Shown here piece by piece: positions 37,028 to 46,542 of a DNA stretch of 64,000 nucleotides. This DNA is from Pseudomonas lopnurensis. GTDB taxonomy: Bacteria > Pseudomonadota > Gammaproteobacteria > Pseudomonadales > Pseudomonadaceae. Both the position numbers and the translations under genes were made by a program. How positions within the stretch are numbered: position 1 is the stretch's first letter; the number at the start of each line of letters is the position of its first letter. Location: positions 1 to 64,000 of the forward strand of contig NZ_JADDIX010000022.1 of the NCBI RefSeq assembly GCF_015070855.1, read 5' to 3'. The notes beneath the pieces are model-generated. The model saw only the letters and a program-made list of their open reading frames with translations, searched no databases and had not been told where the DNA came from.

Positions 37028-39667
37028 ATGGCGAAAATCATCGATGCGCGCCTGCGCGACAACGTACACCTGCTGGGGGAGCTGCTCGGCAATACCATCC
37101 GTGCGCAGCACGGCGATCGCTTCTTCGACAAGATCGAGCGTATCCGCAAGGGCGCCAAAGCGGCGCGGCGCGGTTCGGAGGAGGGCGCGCAGCTGCTGGC
37201 CGAGACGCTGGACAGCCTCGACGAGAACGAGCTGCTGCCGATGACGCGTGCGTTCAACCAGTTTCTCAACCTGGCCAATATCGCCGAGCAGTACCATCAG
37301 GTGCGCCGCCGCGGCAGCGCCGAGGCGGCGCCATTCGAGGCCGGGGTATTTCCCGACCTGCTCGAGCGCCTCAAGGCCGCCGGGCATGACGAAGAGTTCC
37401 TGGCGCGGCAGGTCAGCCGGCTGGACATCGAGCTGGTGCTGACAGCCCACCCCACCGAAGTCTCCCGGCGCACGCTGATCCAGAAGTACGACGCCATCGC
37501 CGAGCAGTTGGCGGCGCGCGACCACACCGACCTGTCGGCGTCCGAGCGGGCCGGGATCGAGCTGCAGTTGCAGCGGCTGATCGCCGAGGTCTGGCACACC
37601 GAGGAAATCCGCCGCAACCGCCCGACGCCGGTGGAGGAGGCCAGATGGGGCTTCGCCGCCATCGAGAACTCGCTGTGGAAGGCCGTGCCCAACGTGTTGC
37701 GCCAGGCGGATGCGACGCTCTCGCGCGCGACCGGCCTGCACCTGCCGCTGGAGGCCGCGCCGATCCGCTTCGCTTCCTGGATGGGCGGCGACCGCGACGG
37801 TAATCCGAACGTCACCGCCATGGTCTCGCGCGAGGTGCTGCTGACGGCGCGCCAGGTGGCGGCCGAGCTCTATCTCAAGGAGATCGAGGGGTTGATCACC
37901 GCCCTGTCGATGAGTGCCGCCAGCGAGGAGCTGCTGCGCCAGACCGGCGAGTCGGCCGAACCCTATCGGATATTGCTCAAGCCCTTGCGCAACCGGCTGC
38001 GTGCCACGCGCGACTGGGCGCGGGCGGCCATCGAGCACGGCCGGCCGGCACCGACCGAAGTGCTGCAGGACTGCGAGGAATTGCGCAGGCCGCTGGAGCT
38101 CTGCTACCGCTCCCTGCATGCTTGCGGCATGGGCATGATCGCCGATGGCGCGCTGCTCGACTGTCTGCGGCGGCTGGCGGTGTTCGGGCTGTTCCTGGTG
38201 CGCCTCGACATCCGCCAGGATGCCGCGCGGCACGCCGCCGCGCTGGCGGAAATCACCGACTACCTCGGCCTCGGCGACTACCAGCAGTGGGACGAGCAGC
38301 GCCGGCTGGATTTCCTCCAGCACGAGTTGAACAGCCGCCGGCCCTTGCTGCCCGCGTATTACCAGCCTTCGGCCGACACCGCCGAGGTGCTGGCCACCTG
38401 TGTGGTGGTCGCCGAGGCGCCTGCCGCCTCGCTGGGCTCCTATGTCATCTCCATGGCCCATGCCGCATCCGACGTGCTCGCCGTGCAGTTGCTGCTCAAG
38501 GAAGCCGGCCTGCAACGGCCGATGCGCGTGGTGCCGCTGTTCGAGACCCTCGACGACCTCAACAACGCGGCACCGACCATCGATCGCCTGCTCGCGCTGC
38601 CAGGTTACCGCCAGCGCCTGCACGGCCCGCAGGAAGTGATGATCGGCTACTCCGACTCGGCCAAGGATGCCGGCACCACGGCCGCCGCCTGGGCCCAGTA
38701 CCGCGCCCAGGAGCAGCTGGTGGAGGTGTGCCACGAGCATGGCGTCGAGCTGCTGCTGTTCCATGGCCGTGGCGGCACCGTCGGGCGCGGCGGCGGTCCG
38801 GCCCATGCGGCCATTCTTTCGCAGCCGCCGGGTTCGGTGGCGGGGCGTTTCCGCACCACCGAGCAGGGCGAGATGATTCGCTTCAAGTTCGGCCTGCCGG
38901 ACATCGCCGAGCAGAATCTCAACCTCTACCTGGCCGCCGTGCTCGAGGCGACGCTGTTGCCGCCGCCGATGCCCGAACCGGACTGGCGCGAGACCATGGA
39001 GCGGCTCGCCGCCGATGGCGTGGCGGCCTACCGCGGGGTGGTGCGTGAACATCCGCAATTCGTCGAGTATTTCCGCCAGGCGACTCCGGAACTCGAGCTG
39101 GGCCGCCTGCCGCTGGGCAGCCGGCCGGCGAAGCGCCGCGAGGGCGGGGTGGAAAGCCTGCGGGCGATTCCCTGGATCTTCGCCTGGACCCAGACGCGGC
39201 TGATGCTCCCAGCCTGGCTGGGCTGGGAGCAGGCGTTGCAGCGGGCGCTGGCGCGCGGCGAGGGCGAACGGCTGGCGGCGATGCGCGCGCACTGGCCGTT
39301 CTTCTCCACGCGCATCGACATGCTGGAAATGGTGCTGGCCAAGGCCGATGCCGACATCGCCCGGCGTTACGACGAGCACCTGGTGCAGCCGCAGCTGCTG
39401 TCATTGGGTAGTGATCTGCGTGACCGATTGTCGCAGGTGGTCGGCGCCGTGCTGACCCTGACCGGGCAGATCGACCTGCTGGACCACAGCCCGCACACCC
39501 AGGAGGCCTTCAGCCTGCGCAACACCTATCTCGACCCGCTGCATCTGATGCAGATCGAACTGCTGGCGCGTTCCAGGCAGCGCCAGAGCCCGCCCGAGAG
39601 CCCCCTGGAGCAGGCGTTGCTGGTCAGCGTGGCGGGTATCGCAGCGGGCCTGCGCAACACCGGCTGA
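37028..39667 (+). CDS. ppc: Phosphoenolpyruvate carboxylase
   Basis: An 879-residue enzyme that fixes bicarbonate onto PEP to make oxaloacetate, refilling the TCA cycle. Conserved sites: [12 protein letters not shown] with catalytic His141, [49 protein letters not shown] and the C-terminal LRNTG anchoring the allosteric site. GGAGG stands 7 bases before ATG 37028. Length is typical. Confidence 0.97.
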   Translation: MAKIIDARLRDNVHLLGELLGNTIRAQHGDRFFDKIERIRKGAKAARRGSEEGAQLLAETLDSLDENELLPMTRAFNQFLNLANIAEQYHQVRRRGSAEAAPFEAGVFPDLLERLKAAGHDEEFLARQVSRLDIELVLTAHPTEVSRRTLIQKYDAIAEQLAARDHTDLSASERAGIELQLQRLIAEVWHTEEIRRNRPTPVEEARWGFAAIENSLWKAVPNVLRQADATLSRATGLHLPLEAAPIRFASWMGGDRDGNPNVTAMVSREVLLTARQVAAELYLKEIEGLITALSMSAASEELLRQTGESAEPYRILLKPLRNRLRATRDWARAAIEHGRPAPTEVLQDCEELRRPLELCYRSLHACGMGMIADGALLDCLRRLAVFGLFLVRLDIRQDAARHAAALAEITDYLGLGDYQQWDEQRRLDFLQHELNSRRPLLPAYYQPSADTAEVLATCVVVAEAPAASLGSYVISMAHAASDVLAVQLLLKEAGLQRPMRVVPLFETLDDLNNAAPTIDRLLALPGYRQRLHGPQEVMIGYSDSAKDAGTTAAAWAQYRAQEQLVEVCHEHGVELLLFHGRGGTVGRGGGPAHAAILSQPPGSVAGRFRTTEQGEMIRFKFGLPDIAEQNLNLYLAAVLEATLLPPPMPEPDWRETMERLAADGVAAYRGVVREHPQFVEYFRQATPELELGRLPLGSRPAKRREGGVESLRAIPWIFAWTQTRLMLPAWLGWEQALQRALARGEGERLAAMRAHWPFFSTRIDMLEMVLAKADADIARRYDEHLVQPQLLSLGSDLRDRLSQVVGAVLTLTGQIDLLDHSPHTQEAFSLRNTYLDPLHLMQIELLARSRQRQSPPESPLEQALLVSVAGIAAGLRNTG

Positions 39668-39752
39668 GCGCATCCGGCCTGCTCGCCGCGGCTCTTGCGG
39701 GTGCCGCGCGCGGCGCCGAATGGCGCGATCCACGAGCGTCGAGGGGCGCGTT

Positions 39753-39774
39753 CGGGACGGCTTGTGCCGTCCCG
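39753..39774 (+). terminator. Stem-loop downstream of ppc
   Basis: CGGGACGGC-ttgt-GCCGTCCCG, a perfect 9-bp stem 85 bp after the ppc stop. No T run follows, so termination is possible but unproven. Confidence 0.4.
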
Positions 39775-39831
39775 GTGCGCTGTGTATCGTGTTCAACCTT
39801 TTGTCGCATGGCGGCAAACCAGATTTTTTGA

Positions 39832-40548
<717 letters not shown>

Positions 40549-40573
40549 GCGATGCGACGTTGCACTGGTTGAC

Positions 40574-40608
40574 AAAAATGCCCGTATCGCAGGATACGGG
40601 CATTTTTT
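40574..40608 (+). terminator. Rho-independent terminator of adk
   Basis: AAAAATGCCCGTATC-gcag-GATACGGGCATTTTT, a 15-bp perfect stem ending in a T run, 26 bp after the adk stop. Confidence 0.92.
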
Positions 40609-40639
40609 GTGTGCGCCCGGCACGGGCGCACTCCTGGAG

Positions 40640-40675
40640 GTGCAAGCGGTAGGGCGGGTGAAACCCGCGCGGACC
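40640..40675. repeat. REP-like palindrome
   Basis: GTAGGGCGGGTGAAACCCGC lies between the adk terminator and tsaB, another GTAGGGCGGG-type element. Confidence 0.5.
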
Positions 40676-40791
40676 ATGCCGGGGCCAGTGCCGAACCGGC
40701 GGGTTGCAACCGGCCCCGCGCAGCTTTTGTGGGTGGCCTGCCCCCCGAATACGCTAGAATCTGCGCCTTTTGACCAACCCGGAACGACCCG

Positions 40792-41469
40792 ATGACCACT
40801 CTGCTGGCCCTGGATACCGCCACCGAAGCCTGCTCCGTCGCCCTGCTGCATGACGGCGAGGTGCTGAGCCACTACGAGGTCATCCCGCGCCTGCATGCCC
40901 AGCGTCTGCTGCCGATGATCCAGACCCTGGTCGGCGAGGCGGGTATCGCCCTGTCGGCGGTGGATGCCATCGCCTTCGGGCGCGGGCCGGGTGCCTTCAC
41001 CGGCGTGCGGATCGCCGTCGGCGTGGTGCAGGGCCTGGCGTTCGCGCTGCAGCGGCCGGTATTGCCGGTTTCCACCCTGGCCACCATCGCCCAGCGCGCC
41101 TGGCGCGAACACGGCGCCATGCAGGTGGCAGCCGCCATCGATGCGCGCATGGACGAGGTCTACTGGGGCTGCTATCGCGAGCATATGGGCGAGATGCAGT
41201 TGCTTGGCAGCGAGGCGGTACTGTCGCCCGAACAGGCCGGGCTGCCGCGCGATGCCGGCGGTGAATGGTTCGGTGCCGGTACCGGCTGGGGCCATGCCGC
41301 GCGGATTCCGCTGGCCGTACGGGCCATGGATGCCGGCCTGCTGCCGCATGCCGAGGATCTGCTGCGGCTGGCGACGTTCGCCTGGCAGCGCGGCGAGGCG
41401 CTGGAGGCGGACCAGGCCCAGCCTGTGTACCTGCGCGACAACGTCGCCACGCCGAAAGGGCACCTCTAA
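40792..41469 (+). CDS. tsaB: tRNA threonylcarbamoyladenosine biosynthesis protein TsaB
   Basis: A 225-residue ASKHA-fold protein, partner of TsaD/TsaE in making t6A at position 37 of ANN-decoding tRNAs. The family pattern is intact: LLALDTATEACSVAL, ARGPGAFTG-type GRGPGAFTGVRIAVG and VYLRDNVATP at the end. The last three codons and stop (GGG CAC CTC TAA) fall inside the left inverted repeat of the element at 41458-41657, so the natural C-terminus has been replaced by a few residues without loss of length. Confidence 0.95.
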   Translation: MTTLLALDTATEACSVALLHDGEVLSHYEVIPRLHAQRLLPMIQTLVGEAGIALSAVDAIAFGRGPGAFTGVRIAVGVVQGLAFALQRPVLPVSTLATIAQRAWREHGAMQVAAAIDARMDEVYWGCYREHMGEMQLLGSEAVLSPEQAGLPRDAGGEWFGAGTGWGHAARIPLAVRAMDAGLLPHAEDLLRLATFAWQRGEALEADQAQPVYLRDNVATPKGHL

Positions 41470-41657
41470 AAACTACCTGCATTGTCATCGCTGCGTTAAA
41501 AACAGGCTGTGCGCGAGTCCGATCAAAATGCTCATTTACAGCTCGTAAACTCCGCTTTTTCGCCTGTTTGATTCGCTGACGCTCACCCTTCGGCTGTTAC
41601 TCCCGTTGGTCGTTGCGCCTTGCGCTGACTGCCTCGCCTACGTTTCTAGAGGTGCCC
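41458..41657. mobile_element. MITE-like non-autonomous element (~200 bp)
   Basis: Terminal inverted repeats GGGCACCTCTA(a)AAAC at 41458 and, inverted, GTTTC-TAGAGGTGCCC ending at 41657. A 9-bp direct repeat CCGAAAGGG flanks the core (41452-41460 and 41656-41664), as expected of a target-site duplication. The interior has no ORF of note and is less GC-rich than its surroundings. The element lies exactly at the tsaB stop. Transposase family is not identified. Confidence 0.7.
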
Positions 41658-41737
41658 GAAAGGGATCGAATGAGCCGGGCGATTGCCAAAGCTCCTGGCG
41701 GCCGTTAGAGTCGCCAGGCTCCTGAACGAGTACCAAG

Positions 41738-42082
41738 ATGCGCGTCGAAGGCTCCTATCCGATTCCCTATACCTCCGATCGTTCTGCCCGTACCGGCAGG
41801 GCGGCGGACGGCTATGGCGAAACCCAGCGCGTGGCCCAGGCCCAGCGCGGGGTCGATAGCCACGACGGGCAGGACTACCAACCGCAGGCCGAACGCCCGC
41901 AGCAACGGGTCAATCAGAGCGCGCTGGTGGAGCGCTATGCCGCGTTCCGCTACACCGACCCCCAACCCGAGCGCCCGCTTTCCAGCCGCGTCGCCCAGGC
42001 GCTGGCCAGCTACACCACCACCGCGGGCTTCAGTGCCGAGCTCGACGCCACCGAGGTGCTCGGCCTCGATCTCTACGCCTGA
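41738..42082 (+). CDS. Conserved hypothetical protein
   Basis: A 114-residue polar, Gln/Arg-rich protein, predicted disordered in its first ~55 residues (SYPIPYTSDRSARTGRAADG...), ending in a short helical region LSSRVAQALASYTTTAGFSAEL. A similar gene occurs at this place in P. aeruginosa (PA3684 region). No domain is recognised. The DUF72 gene begins 14 bp later. Confidence 0.75.
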   Translation: MRVEGSYPIPYTSDRSARTGRAADGYGETQRVAQAQRGVDSHDGQDYQPQAERPQQRVNQSALVERYAAFRYTDPQPERPLSSRVAQALASYTTTAGFSAELDATEVLGLDLYA

Positions 42083-42096
42083 GGCCGACCGGCCCG

Positions 42097-42954
42097 GTGA
42101 ATATCCCGTATTTCCTCGGTTGCCCTTCCTGGAACGAAAGCGCCTGGCTGGGCTCGCTGTACCCGGCGGGAACGCCCGCCCCGCAATTGCTGGCGCAATA
42201 CTGCTCGGTGTTCAACAGCGTCGAGGGCAACACCACGCTCTATGCCTGGCCGTCCGAGGAAAAGATCCGGCGCTGGGCGAGCCAGATGCCCGAGGACTTT
42301 CGCTTCTGCGCCAAGCTGCCGCGGGACATCAGCCAGGCCGATGACCTGCATGCCGCGCTGGAGCTGGCGCTGGCCTTCCGCAAACTGCTGGCGCCGCTGG
42401 GGCGGCGGGTCACGCCGTTCTGGCTGCAATTGCCGGCGAGTGTCGGGCCGACGCGCCTCGGCGAACTGGCAGGGCTGATCGATGGTTTCGGCGCGCCGCT
42501 GGCAGTGGAGGTGCGGCATCCGGGATTCTTCGACAAGGGTGACGGCGAGCGGGCGCTGAACCGCCTGTTGCTCGCTCGCGGCGTCGAACGTATCTGCCTG
42601 GATTCGCGGGCGCTGTTCAGCTGCCGCTCGCGCGACCCGGCGCTGCTGCACGCACAGAGCAAGAAGCCGCGGCTGCCGGTGCGCCCGGCGGCCTTCAGCG
42701 ACTCGCCACAGCTGCGTTTCATCGGCCATCCGCAGTTGGAGGCGAACGATCCGTTCATGGCCCCCTGGCTGGACAAGGTCGCCGGCTGGATCGAGGCCGG
42801 CAAGGCGCCGCACGTCTACCTGCATACACCGGACAACCATCGCGCCCCGGAGCTGGCCCAGCGCTTCCATGCGCAACTGGCCGAGCGCCTGCCGGGGCTG
42901 CCGCCCTTGCGCCCGTTGCAGAGCGCGTCGCAGCTCTCGCTGCTGGGTGATTAG
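42097..42954 (+). CDS. DUF72 family TIM-barrel protein
   Basis: A 285-residue protein of the DUF72 (YecE) family, with the N-terminal FLGCPSWN, the YCSVFNSVEGNTTLYAWPSEE segment, FRFCAKLPRDIS and AVEVRHPGFFD. The fold is a TIM barrel; function is unknown. The start is GTG at 42097, the only initiator before the conserved FLGC segment, and it is probably co-transcribed with the small gene upstream. Confidence 0.9.
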   Translation: MNIPYFLGCPSWNESAWLGSLYPAGTPAPQLLAQYCSVFNSVEGNTTLYAWPSEEKIRRWASQMPEDFRFCAKLPRDISQADDLHAALELALAFRKLLAPLGRRVTPFWLQLPASVGPTRLGELAGLIDGFGAPLAVEVRHPGFFDKGDGERALNRLLLARGVERICLDSRALFSCRSRDPALLHAQSKKPRLPVRPAAFSDSPQLRFIGHPQLEANDPFMAPWLDKVAGWIEAGKAPHVYLHTPDNHRAPELAQRFHAQLAERLPGLPPLRPLQSASQLSLLGD

Positions 42955-42959
42955 CGGGA

Positions 42960-43060
42960 GCGCTGCAGGAGCGGGCGGGGGCGCCGAGTTCATGTCGACG
43001 CTGGCCTGCAGAACCACTGTTCGCGAGCATGGCTCGCTCCTACACCGTCATTCGCCGCAA
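42960..43060. repeat. Degenerate GTAGGAG-type repeat
   Basis: GCAGGAGCGGGCG at about 42964 and CGCGAGCATGGCTCGCTCCTAC at about 43022-43043 form an imperfect inverted pair in the gap before the extensin-like gene. Confidence 0.5.
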
Positions 43061-43169
43061 CGCAGCTCGTGATAAGAACCTGAACAGCCTTGGCCCAGCG
43101 CTCCCGGGGGCAACCAGTCTTGTAAAAACTTCGCGTCCAACTTCGGCCGCCCGCCGTTGCCCATAGAAC

Positions 43170-43862
43170 ATGACCTTTGGCCGATTCATCCTGTTCTTGC
43201 TGGTGCTGCTGGCGGGTTTCGTCCTGGCGGTGCGGCAGCAGCTCGTCGAGATCCCGCCGCGCTGGAACCCTTGGGCGCCGCTGGACCTTCGCGAGCCGCC
43301 GAACCTGCTCACCTCGTTCAAACTGCGCCAACTGCAGGATGACCGCCAGCTCTGCCAGCAGGTGCTGGCCACCGCACCGCTGCGTTACGTGGTCGTCCCG
43401 GACGGCGTGCCCGAGCCCGGTTGCCCGGTCGAGAACAGCGTGCGCGTGCAGGGCTCTGACGTACGCTTCAACGGCGCCTTCCTCGCCACCTGTCCGCTGG
43501 CGGCGGCCTATGCGCTGTTCGAGCGCCATGGCCTGCAGCCGGCGGCGCAGGCGGTGTTCGGCCAGCCGGTGGTGCGCATCGACCACTTCGGCAGTTTCGC
43601 TTGCCGCAACATCGCCCGCAGCAATCGGCGCAGCCAGCATGCCAGCGCCAATGCGCTGGACCTGGCCGGTTTCCGCCTGCAGGATGGCACCCGCATCACC
43701 GTGGCGCGGGACTGGAAGGGCGACGACGACAGGGCACGCTTCCTGCGCCAGGTGCACGAGGCCGCCTGCGCGGCCTTCAATGTCACGCTCGGGCCGGAAT
43801 ACAACGCGGCCCATCATGATCATTTCCACGTCGACATGGGCGGCTTCGGCATGTGCCGCTGA
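43170..43862 (+). CDS. Extensin-like family protein (putative periplasmic zinc hydrolase)
   Basis: A 230-residue protein with one N-terminal hydrophobic helix (signal anchor, about 5-20) and the extensin-like C-terminal domain: [44 protein letters not shown] and [12 protein letters not shown]. The H...D and HxH pattern matches zinc ligands of LAS-type (M15/VanX) peptidoglycan peptidases, so a cell-wall role is plausible. Substrate unproven. Confidence 0.88.
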   Translation: MTFGRFILFLLVLLAGFVLAVRQQLVEIPPRWNPWAPLDLREPPNLLTSFKLRQLQDDRQLCQQVLATAPLRYVVVPDGVPEPGCPVENSVRVQGSDVRFNGAFLATCPLAAAYALFERHGLQPAAQAVFGQPVVRIDHFGSFACRNIARSNRRSQHASANALDLAGFRLQDGTRITVARDWKGDDDRARFLRQVHEAACAAFNVTLGPEYNAAHHDHFHVDMGGFGMCR

Positions 43863-43926
43863 ATGTGCCGCCTGCCTGCGGCTCTGGCACAATGCGGCGC
43901 TTTCCATCGTTCTCGCCGAGTCGTCC

Positions 43927-44718
43927 ATGTCTGCCAGCAATCCCCAGGTCCGGGTCGAACCGCTCGCCCCGCAATTCGCCGCCACGGCGTCCGAATGGGC
44001 CCGGCGCCTGGGTTTGCCGGAGCAGGGCGTCGATGCCGAATTCGCGCTGCAGCTCGGCGAGGGCGGACTACAGCTGCAGTCGCTCGAGGTGCAGGCGCCC
44101 GGGCCGGTGCGGGTGGACTTCGTCGAGGGCGCCGCCGCGCATCGGCGGCAGTTCGGCGGCGGCAGCGGGCAGATGATCGCCAAGGCCGTGGGCATCCAGC
44201 CCGGCGTCCGCCCGCGGGTGCTGGACGCCACCGCGGGGCTCGGCCGCGACGCCTTCGTGCTGGCCACGCTGGGCTGCGAAGTGCAACTGATCGAGCGCCA
44301 GCCGCTGATCGCCGCCTTGCTGGACGACGGCCTGGCCCGGGCGCGCCGGGATGCCGAAGTGGCCGCGATCGCCGGGCGGATGACGCTGCTCGAGGGCAAC
44401 GCCATCGAGCTGATGGAACATTGGCAGGGCGAGCCGCCGCAGGTCATCTACCTCGACCCGATGTTTCCCCACCGCGACAAGAGCGCGCTGGTGAAGAAGG
44501 AGATGCGCCTGTTCCGGCCCTTCGTCGGCGACGACCTGGATGCCCCGGCGCTGCTGGCCGCCGCGCTGCGCCTGGCCAGCCACCGGGTGGTGGTCAAGCG
44601 CCCGCGCAAGGCGCCGGCCATCGACGGTGCCAAGCCCGGTTACGTTCTGGAGGGCAAGTCCAGCCGCTACGATATCTATCCGAAGAAGAAGCTGGAAGCT
44701 TCAGGCTTTCAGGCATAG
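43927..44718 (+). CDS. rsmJ: 16S rRNA (guanine-1516-N2)-methyltransferase RsmJ
   Basis: A 263-residue SAM-dependent methyltransferase for m2G1516 of 16S rRNA. Motifs: [35 protein letters not shown] (SAM), [17 protein letters not shown] (catalytic DPMFP) and [12 protein letters not shown] 43927 follows the extensin-like gene by 64 bp. The last 10 bp overlap the end of mexL, which converges on it. Confidence 0.96.
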   Translation: MSASNPQVRVEPLAPQFAATASEWARRLGLPEQGVDAEFALQLGEGGLQLQSLEVQAPGPVRVDFVEGAAAHRRQFGGGSGQMIAKAVGIQPGVRPRVLDATAGLGRDAFVLATLGCEVQLIERQPLIAALLDDGLARARRDAEVAAIAGRMTLLEGNAIELMEHWQGEPPQVIYLDPMFPHRDKSALVKKEMRLFRPFVGDDLDAPALLAAALRLASHRVVVKRPRKAPAIDGAKPGYVLEGKSSRYDIYPKKKLEASGFQA

Positions 44719-45341
44719 GCACGCAGGAACAGGTGTACGGCGTCCTGCACGTGGCGCTCGGCGGCTTCGGCCTGTAGCGGTTCGGCATAGCCGATCAGCA
44801 GGCGGAAGTGCTGGACCCCCTTGATCAACGAGCAGAAATGCTCCGCTGCGCGCAGCGGCTCGGCAATGTCGAGCAGGCCGCGTGCGCCGGCCTGGGCGAA
44901 CAGCTGCTGCAGATCGAACAGCAGCTGCTGCGGCCCGGCCTCGAAGAACATCCGCACCAGCGCCTGGTTCTGCGTGGCCATGGCCACCATCACCCGGTGC
45001 AGGCCGATGGATTCAGGGCTGTTGACCAGCTCGTGAAAGGCGCGGCCGATGGTCAGCAGCACTTCATCGATCTTGCAATCGTCCTCGAGCTGGAACAGCC
45101 GACGCGGCAGGCGGGTCTCGCAGGTCGCCTTCACCGCGGCGCAGAACAGCGCGTCCTTGTCCTTGAAATGGCTGTACAGCGTGAGCTTGGAGACGCCGGC
45201 TTCGGCGGCGATGGCGTCCATGCTGCTGCCCTCGTAGCCGTTGCCGAGGAACAGCACCTGGGCAGCTGCGAGAATCGCCTCTCGCTTGGCCGGATCCTTG
45301 GGGCGGCCGGGGCCGGGGGAGATGGAATGCTTCTCTATCAT
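44709..45341 (-). CDS. mexL: TetR-family repressor MexL (of mexJK)
   Basis: A 210-residue TetR regulator: N-terminal winged-less HTH ([41 protein letters not shown]), then the ligand-binding core. It is divergent from the adjacent mexJK efflux genes with ~95 bp between, the same arrangement as P. aeruginosa mexL, where the protein represses mexJK and itself. A palindrome at 45383-45398 is a likely binding site. Its stop lies inside the end of rsmJ. Confidence 0.88.
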   Translation of the reverse strand: MIEKHSISPGPGRPKDPAKREAILAAAQVLFLGNGYEGSSMDAIAAEAGVSKLTLYSHFKDKDALFCAAVKATCETRLPRRLFQLEDDCKIDEVLLTIGRAFHELVNSPESIGLHRVMVAMATQNQALVRMFFEAGPQQLLFDLQQLFAQAGARGLLDIAEPLRAAEHFCSLIKGVQHFRLLIGYAEPLQAEAAERHVQDAVHLFLRAYA

Positions 45342-45382
45342 GGGTACTTTTAATAGTGGACTGGCTGGTACGCTATTTTTAC

Positions 45383-45398
45383 TATACCCGGCAGTATA
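45383..45398. promoter_or_regulatory. Candidate MexL operator
   Basis: TATAC-ccggca-GTATA, a perfect 5-bp inverted repeat with partly symmetric flanks, in the mexL/mexJ intergenic region close to likely -10 elements of both divergent genes. Confidence 0.5.
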
Positions 45399-45436
45399 AG
45401 TATTCCAACCCGCTCCGCGACAGAGAGACTTTCATC

Positions 45437-46537
45437 GTGTCCCGACATGCCTTGCCCATCCTCTGTACTTTCGCCTGTGCATTGCTGCTGGCTGGCTGCG
45501 GCAATGGCGAACCCGAGCAGTTGCCGCCACGCCCGGTCATGGTGGTGCACCCGCAACCGGCCAGCGAGGCGCGCGAGAGCTACCCGGGCGAGGTGCATGC
45601 GCGTTACGAGCCCGAGCTGGCCTTCCGTATCGGCGGCAAGGTCGTCGAGCGCCTGGTGGAGGCCGGCGATCGGGTGCGCAAGGATCAGCCGCTGGCGCGG
45701 CTCGATCCGCAGGACGTGCGCCTGCAGCTCGACGGCATGCGCGCCCAGGTCGCTGCCGCCGAGGCCAACCTGCGCGTGGCCAGGGCCGAATACGAGCGCT
45801 ACCGGACCCTGCTCGGCCGGCAACTGGTCAGCCAGTCGCAGTTCGACAGCGCCGACAATGCCTACCGGGCCGCCAGCGCGCGCCTGCAGCAGGCCCGCGC
45901 CGAGTTCGACGTGGCCAGCAACCAGGTCGACTACGCGGTGCTGCGCGCGACCCGCGACGGGCTGATCGCCCAGCGCCGCATCGAGGTCGGGCAGGTGGTC
46001 GCCGCCGGGCAGACCGCCTTCGTGCTGGCGGCCGATGGCGAGCGCGAAGTGGCCATCGCGCTGCCCGAGCAGTCGCTGGAGCGCTACCGCATCGGCCAGC
46101 CGGTCGAGGTCGAACTCTGGTCGCAACCGGGGCGGCAATACCCCGGCAGGATTCGCGAACTGTCGCCCGCCGCCGATGCGCAATCGCGCACCTATTCCGC
46201 GCGGGTGGCCTTCAGCGACCCGCAGGTCGCCGCCGAGCTGGGGCAGAGCGCGTTGGTGAGCATTCGCCACGACGGCGAGGTGCCGCTGGCCGTGCCGCTG
46301 TCGGCGCTCAGCGCCGAGCGCGGCCGGGCGCACGTCTGGCGGCTCAAGGCCGATTCCACCGTGGAGCGCGTCGATGTGCGCACCGGGGCGTTCGGCGAGC
46401 GGCTGGTGCCGGTGCTCGAAGGGCTCGCCGCCGATGACTGGATCGTCCTCGCCGGGGTGCAGATGCTCACCGAGGACCAGCCGGTACGCCCGGTCGATCG
46501 CGACAACCGCCCCGTCGAGCCGGCCGCCCAGGAGTAA
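45437..46537 (+). CDS. mexJ: RND efflux periplasmic adaptor MexJ
   Basis: A 366-residue membrane-fusion protein. It has a lipoprotein signal (LLLAGC), lipoyl/biotinyl-like halves (FRIGGKVVERLVEAGDRVRKDQPLARLD), a coiled-coil hairpin (about 90-150, AAEANLRVARAEYERYRTLLGRQLVSQSQFD) and beta-barrel and membrane-proximal domains. It links MexK to an outer-membrane channel. Start is GTG 45437, the first initiator consistent with the signal peptide and family length. Confidence 0.92.
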   Translation: MSRHALPILCTFACALLLAGCGNGEPEQLPPRPVMVVHPQPASEARESYPGEVHARYEPELAFRIGGKVVERLVEAGDRVRKDQPLARLDPQDVRLQLDGMRAQVAAAEANLRVARAEYERYRTLLGRQLVSQSQFDSADNAYRAASARLQQARAEFDVASNQVDYAVLRATRDGLIAQRRIEVGQVVAAGQTAFVLAADGEREVAIALPEQSLERYRIGQPVEVELWSQPGRQYPGRIRELSPAADAQSRTYSARVAFSDPQVAAELGQSALVSIRHDGEVPLAVPLSALSAERGRAHVWRLKADSTVERVDVRTGAFGERLVPVLEGLAADDWIVLAGVQMLTEDQPVRPVDRDNRPVEPAAQE

Positions 46538-46542
46538 CTGCG

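Noticed and set aside
36866..39379. 837-codon minus-strand open frame opposite ppc
   Set aside because: Shadow of ppc; no protein-like features.
43177..43926. Extension of rsmJ upstream through the extensin-like gene
   Set aside because: It is the other frame of the extensin gene; rsmJ begins at 43927.
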